Below are positions 55,306 through 63,475 of a DNA stretch of 64,000 bases, piece by piece (position 1 is the stretch's first letter; every line of letters begins with the position of its first letter). Source of the DNA: Onchidella celtica (Eukaryota; Mollusca; Gastropoda; Systellommatophora; Onchidiidae); contig OZ007582.1 of the NCBI GenBank assembly GCA_963931925.1, forward strand, positions 34,720,469 through 34,784,468, read 5' to 3'. Made by a program: the position numbers and the translations under genes. The notes under the pieces were generated by a model. It was not told where the DNA came from, did not search any database, and was given only the letters and a program-made list of their open reading frames with translations.

Positions 55306-58035
55306 CTCAGGCTAGGAGCCTGGAATATACGCACACTACAGGACAACTCAAACAACCCGGAAAGACGCACTGCACTTATTGCCATTGAGCTCAGCAGGTA
55401 CAACCTGGACATAGTGGCACTCAGTGAGACCAGACTCCCTGATAGTGGCCAACTCAAAGAGCTCAGTGGTGGATACACCTTCTTCTGGAAAGGCAAGGGT
55501 GCAGTCGAACCGAGACAGCATGGTGTTGGGTTTGCAATTAAAAATGACCTTGTCAGAAACTTGCAGTCCATGCCAATTGAAATAAATGACAGGCTAATGA
55601 CACTCAGGATCCCAGTTGGGAAAAGCCAGTCAGCCACCCTCATTAGCGCATATGCGCCCACCATGAAAAACCCAGATGAAGCCAAAGACAAGTTCTATTC
55701 TGATCTAGAATCTGTCATATGCTCTGGCCCGGCAGCTGATAAGCTGATTCTCTTGGGGGACTTCAATGCTAGGGTTGGCTCAGAAATCTCAGCGTGGCCA
55801 AATGTTTTGGGCCCTCATGGAGTTGGCTCATGCAATAACAACGGGTTGCGCTTACTTACTTTGTGCGCTGAATTTGGCCTGTTCATTACCAACACAAATT
55901 TTAGTCTCCCCGTGAGAAACAGAACGTCATGGATGCATCCCCGCTCAAAGCATTGGCATCTCATAGACTATGTCATTGTGAGGAAGACTGACAGAAAGGA
56001 TGTCCTTGTAACAAAGGCGATGTGTGGTGCCGAGTGTGGAACTGACCACAGACTCATTGTTTGCAAGCTCAGACTAACATTGAGGCGCAATAGACGCCCT
56101 CAAGGGAAAGCGCCACCTAAACGCCTAAATGTTTCAAAACTCTGCTCAGCTGAGAAACAGAGCGAGCTCTCATCAGAACTCTCCTCAAAATTGGATTGCG
56201 TGACTTTTGACCCTGAGAACATTGAACAGAGCTGGACTGACCTAAATACGACTGTACACTCTTGCGCCAGCAGCACAGTTGGTTTTCCTTTCCGCAAGCA
56301 CCAGGACTGGTTCAATGATAATGATAATGAAATCAAAGTGCTCATCAAAGAAAAAAATAGTCTCATCCAAGCTCACTGCAGTGACCCCTCTTCCACAGCA
56401 AAAGCTGATGCACTGCGTGCATGTAAGGGTGTACTCCAGAAGAAGCTGAGGAAAATGAAAAATGACTGGCTTGAAGAGCGAGTAAGAGAAACTCAGAAAT
56501 ATGCCGACACAAACAACACTAGAAAGTTCTTTGAGAGCCTCCGAGCTGTGTTTGGACCATCCCGCTGTGGCACTACGCCACTTCTTGCGTCAGATGGTTC
56601 AACACGCATTGTTGAATTGAATGCGATAATTCAGCGTTGGGCAGAACATTTCGGAGGTGTGCTAAATCGGCCATCAAATATAAATACTGAGTCCATTGAC
56701 CGCCTCCCTCAGACTCCTATTAATGCAGCTCTTGCCAAGCCATTCACAGCAAATGAGACCCGGACTGCCACAAATCAGATGTCCTTTAACAAATCACCAG
56801 GCGTGGATTCAATTCCTGCTGAGGTGTATGCCTTCGGTGGAGAAAAGCTTATTGAAAGGTTGACCGAGTTGTTCAATCATATGTTGAAAGCAGGGAAGCT
56901 GCCACAGGACTTCAAAGATGCTTCAATCATCCATGTGTACAAAAACAAAGGGGACAGCCAAGTCTGTGACAACCATCGGGGAATCTCCCTACTTTCAATT
57001 GCTGGCAAAATATTGGCAAGAATGCTTCTGAATCGCCTTCTTGATCACCTCTCGTCAAATGACTTGCTTCCCGAGAGCCAATGTGGCTTTCGTAAAGAGA
57101 GGGGAACGGCGGATATGATTTTTGCTGCCAGACAGATTCAGGAAAAATGCATGGAACAAAATAAAGCGCTGTATATCACATTTGTTGACCTCACAAAAGC
57201 ATTTGACACAGTGTGTCGTGAAGGCCTCTGGAAAATCTTGGCGAAGTTTGGGTGTCCACCCGAATTCATCACAATAGTGCGCCAGTTTCATGATGGCATG
57301 CAAGCTGCAGTCAAAAGCAACGGCAGTGTTTCAGAGCCCTTTGCTGTCACAAATGGGGTAAAACAGGGTTCCGTCTTAGCCCCAACTCTGTTCAGCATCA
57401 TGTTCTCTGCAATGCTACAAGAAGCCTTTAGCTCTCCTCCTCAAGGGGTAAGCATCAAGTACCGAACTGATGGCAGTCTATTCAACCTCAGGAGACTTCA
57501 GGCAAAAACCAAAACCAAAAGTACTCAAGTCTGTGACCTACTATTTGCTGATGATTGTGCACTTCTGGCACACGATGAGGATAGCATGCAAAACTGTGTT
57601 GATAAGTTCTCTAGTGCCTGTGACAACTTTGGCCTCACAATAAGCACAAAGAAGACGGAAGTGCTCCATCAGCCTACTCCAGACGACAAGTATCCTGTGA
57701 CCCCAAATATCAAAGTCCATGACAGTCTTCTGAAGGTGTCGGAGAACTTCACCTATCTTGGCAGTACACTGTCTTCCACGGCTCGTGTTGATACTGAAAT
57801 TCCCTCAAGAATCAGCAAAGCCAGCTCTGCATTTGGCAGGCTTCGAAAGAGAGTGTGGGATGTTGCCGGCATTCGCACAGACACTAAGCTGAAAGTGTAC
57901 AATGCTGTGGTCCTTCCCACCCTACTCTATGGGGCTGAAACCTGGACAGTGTACCAATCGCATGCCAGAAAACTAAATCACTTTCATCTGGCCTGCCTTA
58001 GAAAGATCCTAAGGATCAAATTAATGGCAGGATAA
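55306..58035 (+). CDS. LINE endonuclease-reverse transcriptase, main frame
   Basis: A 909-codon open frame (from just after a TAA at 55303-55305 to the TAA at 58033-58035). The true start is unclear: the frame is already coding at residue 5, and no ATG precedes it within the frame. APE-like endonuclease: AWNIRTL (5-11), SETRLP (~40), GVGFA, GDFNARVG (151-158), HWHLIDYVIVR, and GTDHRLIV with catalytic His near 248. Reverse transcriptase: FNKSPGVDSIPAEV, NHRGISLLSIAGKIL (from 556), ESQCGFRKERGTADMIF, FVDLTKAFDTV with palm Asp628, NGVKQGSVLAPTLF, and LLFADDCALL with Asp749-Asp750. The thumb follows (TYLGSTLSS, LPTLLYGAETWT, LRKILRIK). All catalytic residues I can identify are present. It stops early because of a frameshift and normally continues into the next frame. 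Confidence 0.92.
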   Translation, partial: LRLGAWNIRTLQDNSNNPERRTALIAIELSRYNLDIVALSETRLPDSGQLKELSGGYTFFWKGKGAVEPRQHGVGFAIKNDLVRNLQSMPIEINDRLMTLRIPVGKSQSATLISAYAPTMKNPDEAKDKFYSDLESVICSGPAADKLILLGDFNARVGSEISAWPNVLGPHGVGSCNNNGLRLLTLCAEFGLFITNTNFSLPVRNRTSWMHPRSKHWHLIDYVIVRKTDRKDVLVTKAMCGAECGTDHRLIVCKLRLTLRRNRRPQGKAPPKRLNVSKLCSAEKQSELSSELSSKLDCVTFDPENIEQSWTDLNTTVHSCASSTVGFPFRKHQDWFNDNDNEIKVLIKEKNSLIQAHCSDPSSTAKADALRACKGVLQKKLRKMKNDWLEERVRETQKYADTNNTRKFFESLRAVFGPSRCGTTPLLASDGSTRIVELNAIIQRWAEHFGGVLNRPSNINTESIDRLPQTPINAALAKPFTANETRTATNQMSFNKSPGVDSIPAEVYAFGGEKLIERLTELFNHMLKAGKLPQDFKDASIIHVYKNKGDSQVCDNHRGISLLSIAGKILARMLLNRLLDHLSSNDLLPESQCGFRKERGTADMIFAARQIQEKCMEQNKALYITFVDLTKAFDTVCREGLWKILAKFGCPPEFITIVRQFHDGMQAAVKSNGSVSEPFAVTNGVKQGSVLAPTLFSIMFSAMLQEAFSSPPQGVSIKYRTDGSLFNLRRLQAKTKTKSTQVCDLLFADDCALLAHDEDSMQNCVDKFSSACDNFGLTISTKKTEVLHQPTPDDKYPVTPNIKVHDSLLKVSENFTYLGSTLSSTARVDTEIPSRISKASSAFGRLRKRVWDVAGIRTDTKLKVYNAVVLPTLLYGAETWTVYQSHARKLNHFHLACLRKILRIKLMAG

Positions 58036-58489
58036 AATTCCAGACACTGAGGTCCTCAATCGTGCCAAGGAATTGAGCATCTTCTGCCACCTGAAAAAAA
58101 TTCAGCTACGTTGGGCAGGACATGTCAGAATGCCCGACTCCCGACTCCCTAAGCAAATCTTCTTCTCTGAGCTCTCCAATGGAACGAGGAATGTTGGGGC
58201 CCCAAAGAGACGTTACAAAGACACTCTCAAGCAATCACTGAAGGCCTTTGCCATTGATGTGAGTGAGTGGGAAAAGCTCTCGCTTGACCGTGCAAATTGG
58301 AGGGCGGCCCTTACCAGAGGCAGCAAAGCATGGGAAGCTGACAGAGTCCAGCAGGCTATCAAAAAAAGAGAACGGCGCAAGAAAAGGCCCAGTGGTACTG
58401 AACCAACGGAGCACTCTTGTCATTTATCCGGAAGGGTCTGCAGGGCAAAAATAGGACTTATCAGTCACATGAGAAGCCATAAGTCATGA
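58025..58489 (+). pseudogene. LINE C-terminal segment, displaced by frameshift
   Basis: The protein continues in the +1 frame from about 58025, beginning WQDKIPDTEVLNRA, then LKKIQLRWAGHVRMPDSRLP, KRRYKDTLKQSLK, SEWEKLSLDRANWR and ending HSCHLSGRVCRAKIGLISHM RSH at the stop 58487-58489. The ending resembles the Cys2His2-type finger of these LINEs, with Cys and His-X3-His visible but one expected Cys apparently Ser. Four extra bases around 58021-58024 would account for the shift. A sequencing or assembly error is also possible. Confidence 0.85.
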
Positions 58490-58651
58490 AAGAACAGTCT
58501 TTCCATTCTGTCCTCTGTGTCCTTTAGTTCTCTTTATTGTCCATGTGTTGAAATTCTCAACAATTTCTGTTCTTTATTCCTCTGGTGTTGTTAAGGTCAT
58601 CATCATACCTGATGGACGAACTATTATTATTATTATTATTATAATAGATTT

Positions 58652-58936
58652 GGGAAGGTCTTCCGCCCGTCCGCGCCAGTCAAGAAAACACAACTACCCC
58701 AGCCCCTTTTCGCCTGATTAGACAATCTGACTACCGCCCATTGATACAAACTGACTAGACCTTCACGCCCCCAGGTCCATCTGACCATTCCAAGGGAGGT
58801 CTTCCCCCCGTCCGCGCCACTTACCAAAAAGTTAAACATTCCAATGCAGGTTGTTTAAGCTTATATCTTAATCGTATTATGTTTGTTAACGTTTTGGTAA
58901 GTGGCGTGGTCGGGGGGGGGGGGGCGGATGACCTCC
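58652..58936. mobile_element. hAT-like MITE, family 3, copy 3 (285 bp)
   Basis: Flanked by ATAGATTT (58644-58651 and 58937-58944), an 8-bp duplication. TIR-like ends GGGAAGGTCTTCCGCC and, inverted, GGAGGTCATCCGCC. A second internal end (GGGAGGTCTTCCCCCCGTCC at about 58794) suggests a composite of two related elements. It contains a G run of 13-14. The LINE to its left duplicated the MITE's own left flank, so the LINE came later. Confidence 0.85.
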
Positions 58937-59286
58937 ATAGATTTGGGTCGGGTTAGGGAGGGGCTACCTTTTTTTGCTCTGTCACTCTCTTTCTTATTTA
59001 CTCTTTAATGGACTTCTGACGTTTCTGTTTCCGATTCCACACATAAGAAAACACGGCTTTAGTTTGATAAAAACTAAGATTTCAGATCGTAACCAGCATT
59101 TTACAACTTTGCCGTACGCTTCAACTGTGTCCTCAGCCTAAAATTCTCACTTAAACAGTTCTTGATTCTCCGGTTTTCCAGATAGAGCGGTCATTAGCAC
59201 AAAACATTTCAGAGAAAATTCACAGATGCTTTAAACAAAAACTCTCAATGAACAGTTTGCCATGGCGGCCTACATTTCGTGACGTT
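58937..59286. other. Short satellite remnant then intergenic
   Basis: Begins with one satellite monomer (ATAGATTTGGGTCGGGTTAG) and then leaves the array. Nothing else recognised. Confidence 0.6.
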
Positions 59287-59511
59287 AGTTCTTGTTTGTT
59301 TTATCTCCATTTTCTGAAAAACTGGAGATTTTGTATGTAGAAGAGGTAGATCTATAACAAATGCACACTGTTTCAAAATGCGTTGTGGCACTTATCAAGC
59401 TGTTTCACAGTTCCAATTTATTCTAACGCCTTATCATAATACCAAAACCCCAAACGTTTAGCGTTGAATTTTTCAGTTGTGTAGAAAAATGTAGATGGAA
59501 CAAACAAGAAT
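59287..59511 (+). mobile_element. TIR element family 1 (225 bp)
   Basis: Left end AGTTCTTGTTTGTTTTATCT and right end TGTAGATGGAACAAACAAGA are imperfect inverted repeats. The interior ACTGGAGATTTTGTATGTAG and AATGCGTTGTGGCACTTATC are family hallmarks. Confidence 0.86.
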
Positions 59512-59641
59512 CAAGTCACGATTTCCCATCTGGTCTGGGACTACGACAAACTTTACACTGGCCTACCTAGATCTAGATCTATCAACATGGACGAATCCGC
59601 AGCAATTATCAAATCAATACTAGATCTAGAAATAAAATCAC

Positions 59642-59954
59642 GGGAGGTCCTCCGCCCGTCCGCGCCAGTCAAGAAAAAAACACTAAAGAGGGGACTTTTG
59701 AGCGTGCTTATCAAAAGGTTGGGATTAGCATTTGGGGAGGTCTTCCCCCCGTCCGCGCCACTTACCAAAAAGTTAAACATAATATGATTAAGATATAAGC
59801 TTAAACAACCTGCATTGGAATGGTCAGATGGACCTGGGGGGCGTGAAGGTCTAGTCAGTTTGTATCAATGGGCGGTAGTCAGCTTGACTAATCGTGCGAA
59901 AAGGGGCTGGGGTAGTTGTTTTCTTGACTGGCGCGGACGGGCGGAAGACCTTCC
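59642..59954. mobile_element. hAT-like MITE, family 3, copy 4 (313 bp, composite)
   Basis: The outer ends GGGAGGTCCTCCGCCCGTCC and, inverted, GGAAGGTCTTCCGCCCGTCC match strongly through CGCGCCAGTCAAGAAAA. An internal end at about 59738 is shared with copy 3. Flanks AAAATCAC and GAAAGCAC agree at 6 of 8, a possible decayed duplication. Confidence 0.82.
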
Positions 59955-59984
59955 GAAAGCACATGCATGAACTTGCCTTGTAGA

Positions 59985-60520
59985 GACTTCACCCTCAGCA
60001 GATAGGATTATCCACCTCTTACCCAGTCAGCAACCCTAAGGACACCCGATGCGTAGGATGGACGTCAAGTTGGCTCATACTAATGACATCGTTCCTACGT
60101 AGATCGACCGGTCAAGACATAACGCCGGCGTCATTCTAATGCAGGAAATCTGCCTCAAGATGAAAATTGCACCAACACTACAGAAATCCTACACATATTT
60201 ACGTCGGATTGAATTAAGAAACCGGTACCCACAGTAAGCCTACCATCTCCACAGAAATCCTTCACAAATCTGGGTAAAATTTCAGTATTGGACCCGTTTC
60301 AATTAGATCTAGATCTAGCGTGATTTGAAATCACCGCAAATGACGCGAAATGCAAGAAAATGGGGGGGGGGGGGGGCCAAGCACCCCTAATCCAACCCCC
60401 AACCCCATTTCGAGCCGACAAAACACTGATTTATAGCACTAATTGAAACGGGTCCAATACTGCAAAAACAGCCAAATCTTAAGTCCCAACGAAGTAGGCA
60501 CGCTGGCTGGACACCGTCGG
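59985..60520. repeat. Dispersed repeat family D, copy 3, interrupted
   Basis: Shares ACCCAGTCAGCAACCCTAAG, GCGTAGGATGGACGTCAAG and, after the insertion, CCCAACGAAGTAGGCACGCT with copy 2. A small TIR element at 60283-60462 splits it. Confidence 0.7.
60283..60462. mobile_element. Short element with perfect 24-bp TIRs (180 bp)
   Basis: 60283-60306 (CAGTATTGGACCCGTTTCAA onward) is the exact reverse complement of 60439-60462. The interior has an 11-16 G run and C-rich stretch with no frame. Lying inside repeat D explains the split. No clear target duplication. Confidence 0.88.
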
Positions 60521-60967
60521 CAGATATCAGCATCTCAGTTAATCCGTGTAGACGTCAAATACCCTTGACCAACTAAGAAAACCTTTCCCCCTATCTCACA
60601 CCGATGTTGTCGCTATGAGCTGAAACTATGAACTGACCGGGTTCTTTCCACGTGTCTCCTGCCGGCCTTGGCTTAGACCGAACTGTCAGTGTATCCCGTG
60701 AGTTGCATGGGAAAAAAGAAAAAAAAAACTGTTCACAGTCAACCAAGAAAACAAGTTTAGGTCAATGGTTCTCAAAATGGGCGATGTCACCTCCCTGGAA
60801 CGAGTTTGATTTTTAGGGGGGGGGGGGTGAAAACGAAGAAAAGGGTGGCAAGGGGGCCAAAACGATGAAGGACAAAGTGGGGTGGGGGGGGGGGGGTGTG
60901 AAAACATGAATGGAACATTGGGGGTGGGGGTGGGGGGCAAATAACAAATTCATGGGAAATCGCGACC
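60521..60967. other. Intergenic with long poly(G)
   Basis: G runs near 60818, 60882 and 60925. No gene seen. Confidence 0.5.
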
Positions 60968-61209
60968 TTAGTATTTGTTTATTTCCAACTCCACATTTTG
61001 CACATTTGAAAATCCGACGTTGAACGTTTGCAGTTTTAATTTTGTGAAAAGGAGTTAGATTATAATATATAGGAACTGTGGTGCAGCTTGATAATACCAC
61101 AAGGCATTTTAAACGAGTGTCAAAGTGTGCCTTTGTTATAATTATACCTCTTCTACATACTAAAATATCTCCAATTTTACAGAAAATGGAGATATTACAA
61201 ACACAAACT
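60968..61209 (-). mobile_element. TIR element family 1, inverted copy (242 bp)
   Basis: Reverse-complement match to the other family-1 copies: AATGGAGATATTACAAACAC on the right, TTTATTTCCAACTCCAC on the left, with AAGCTTGATAATACCACAAG and GCATTTTAAACGAGTGTCAA inside. Confidence 0.85.
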
Positions 61210-61459
61210 GAGGTCCCCAAATACAGGATAGCCACTGACGTGTTCAACAGCATGCGCAGTTGGTAGTATGAACAGCAAAGGCCGATTAAAAAAAAAAAAA
61301 AAAGTGTATTTGATAAAGAATGCTTTCTGTTTTATAATGTATTAATCAACGTGCCTATTGTCATTAATAAGGATGTGCAAACATTTTACATTATATTTTG
61401 TGGGTAGTCTATCTTCTTGGGAAATGTATCTGTTGGATTTGAGTGGGGGGGGGGGGGGG

Positions 61460-61760
61460 AGCAGGGGTCCTTTGACACGTTGGTCAAGAGGCAAAGTGCT
61501 CGCCTCTCATGCCGAAGGTACCGGGTTCGATCCCCGGTCGGCACAGGCATTTTGGATTTTTATTTTTGGGAGGGGGGGGGGGATTCCTGTCTTTGATCCT
61601 ATGGTAGGTTGGATCAAGCACCTAGTCTTCTCCGATAAGAACGAAAAACTCGGAGGGCCCGAGTGTATGTTGGGCACGTTAAAGATACCTTGACAGTTAA
61701 AAGTCCAGAAAAGCAGGCTGAACAAGGTCGCTGGCCGGGCAAAATTCTAAAAAAAAATTA
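61460..61760 (+). mobile_element. tRNA-derived SINE, with Pol III boxes
   Basis: The head is tRNA-like with A-box-like TTGGTCAAGAGGC (61480-61492) and B-box-like GGTTCGATCC (61524-61533), an internal RNA polymerase III promoter. The body follows: CTCCGATAAGAACGAAAAAC, GGAGGGCCCGAGTGTATG, GGCACGTTAAAGATACC, AAAGTCCAGAAAAGCAGGC, GAACAAGGTCGCTGGCCGGG. The 3' end merges with A/C-rich sequence near 61760. This is the most complete copy in the window. It should not be annotated as a tRNA gene because the head runs directly into the SINE body. Confidence 0.88.
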
Positions 61761-62018
61761 ATCCCTACCACAAAAACACACAGAAACAAAAACAGGAATC
61801 CCCCCCTCCCCCCCTCCCCCCCCCCCAAAGTGAAGTGTGAATGCCAAGGGCAGCGAACCTCCTAAAAAAAAGACCTTTAACACACAAAAAAGTCTGTGTG
61901 TTTGTGTGAAAGAGAATTTGCAGCCGAAGGGGGCGATTGCCTGAAAAGGGTTGAGATTCACTAATTTAGATTTAATCTTTTTTAATGCCCAGTCGATGTC
62001 ATTAACCCGTTTCGTACA

Positions 62019-62216
62019 AAGGGTAGCCACACAAAGGCACCGAATTCGGTCACCGAGTCACTAGGGACTTTAGGTGAGAAGAATTGCATTATATAAACGG
62101 ACCGAATGTAGGTGGGCTCTGTGTGCAGTTGTTGAAATTATATAGTGCAATTCTTCTCACCTAAAGCGCCTAGTGGCTCGGTGACCGAATTCGGTGGCAT
62201 TTGTGTGGCTACCCTT
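62019..62216. mobile_element. Foldback element with ~75-bp inverted ends (198 bp)
   Basis: AAGGGTAGCCACACAAAGGC, then CACCGAATTCGGTCACCGAG on the left, is inverted at the right, and the match continues through TTTAGGTGAGAAGAATTGCA with a few mismatches. The centre (about 62096-62140) is unpaired. Each arm also contains the small palindrome CCGAATTCGG. No coding capacity; MITE-like. Confidence 0.9.
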
Positions 62217-62390
62217 AGACTGGAGAGTTCTGATTAAAAGTATAGAAGTTCATTTTCATTGTTGTGCCTGCGAGCACTAGCCGAGTTTGATTGCCCAGTT
62301 AGTTAGATGATGACGCCATGACATTGAATTTCCATGAGACCGCCCGAATCAGCCAACTACTCGGATATCATGGTAACGAAACGGTGATCA

Positions 62391-62475
62391 CCACGTCACC
62401 TTCACCATCTCAATCATCCACATTTTCATCATCACCACCAGCACCACCATCATCGTCATCATCATCATCATGGTA
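62391..62475. repeat. CAT/CAC trinucleotide microsatellite
   Basis: Runs of CATCATCAC and CACCAC, bounded on both sides by ATCATGGTAACGA. Confidence 0.9.
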
Positions 62476-62905
62476 ACGAGCTAGTCTTCACACAGATAAT
62501 CTAACACACTGCATGAAATCCTCAATCACACATTCAATATTTTGATGACGTGTTGCTAGAATTTTATTGTGTTTTATCAAAATAGAAAACTCACGCCAGT
62601 CATGATTAAAAAAGAAAGAAAGACCAGCTCATACTTACAACTTAAGTTTCGAAATTATGTACATATTGTTAAAAAAAAAAAACCTGAAAAACTACTATTA
62701 CTACCCGTTTATTTCTGTTCATACAGTGTTACGTTGTAGTAATGTATTTTTTTCATGACATAAGCATGTACTAAATTAGTTTTATTTGGAATTGTTTTGC
62801 TCATGTAGTGTTTTAATGTAGTAATTCCACGACGTAAGCAAGTATTTCATATCTATCTTAAATTTGGATTTTGTATACATACTTTTTTAAACTTAAACTC
62901 ACCCA
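62476..62905. other. Intergenic, AT-rich
   Basis: Nothing recognised. Confidence 0.5.
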
Positions 62906-63475
62906 CGCCTTCTGTCCTTCTGTCCTATTACCCATTCTGTCCTATCATCCTTCTGTCCTATCGTCTTTCTGTCCTACCATCCTTCTGTCCTATAATGCTT
63001 CTGTCGTATCGTCTTCCTGTCCTATCATCCTTCTGTCTTATCATCGTTCTGTCCTATCATCCTTCTGTCCTATACTATCATTCGTCTGTCCTATCGTCCT
63101 TCTGTCCTATCATCCTTCTGTCCTATACTATCATTCGTCTGTCCTATCGTCCTTCTGTCCTACCATCCTTCTGTCCTATACTATCATTCGTCTGTCCTCC
63201 CATCCTTCTGTCCTATACTATCATTCGTCTGTCCTATCGTCCTTCTGTCCTACCATCCTTCTGTCCTATACTATCATTCGTCTGTCCTATCGTCCTTCTG
63301 TCCTATCATCCTTCTGTCCTGTCATCCTTCTGTCCTATACTATCATTCGTCTGTCCAATCGTCCTTCTGTCCTATCGTCCTTCTGTCCTATCGTCCTTCT
63401 GTCCTATCGTTCTTGTGTCCTATGTTTATTCTGTTCTATCGTCTTTCTGTTCTATCATCCTTCTGTTCTGTCTTG
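62906..63475. repeat. Minisatellite, 15-16-bp TTCTGTCCTATCATCC unit
   Basis: Units alternate between TTCTGTCCTATCATCC, TTCTGTCCTATCGTCC and a longer TTCTGTCCTATACTATCATTCG form. Long open frames are artefacts. Confidence 0.95.

Larger units (their letters stand above)
54469..58640 (+). mobile_element. Essentially full-length LINE (4.17 kb) with target-site duplication
   Basis: An endonuclease-type non-LTR retrotransposon inserted in the satellite. It is bounded by ATAATAGATTT on both sides (54458-54468 and 58641-58651), an 11-bp target duplication. Layout: leader of about 840 bp, one long ORF with endonuclease and reverse transcriptase, a frameshift near 58021-58024, a C-terminal frame to 58489, a 3' UTR, and an (ATT)n tail at 58622-58640. 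The ORF is unusually open for this window, which points to a recent insertion. The clade is RTE-like or a related endonuclease-RT group, and phylogeny would be needed to settle it. The duplication's 3' neighbour is a MITE that was already present. Confidence 0.9.

Noticed and set aside
61470-61545. A functional tRNA gene
   Set aside because: A and B boxes are present, but the sequence runs straight into a SINE body shared with two other copies, and no good acceptor stem was evident.
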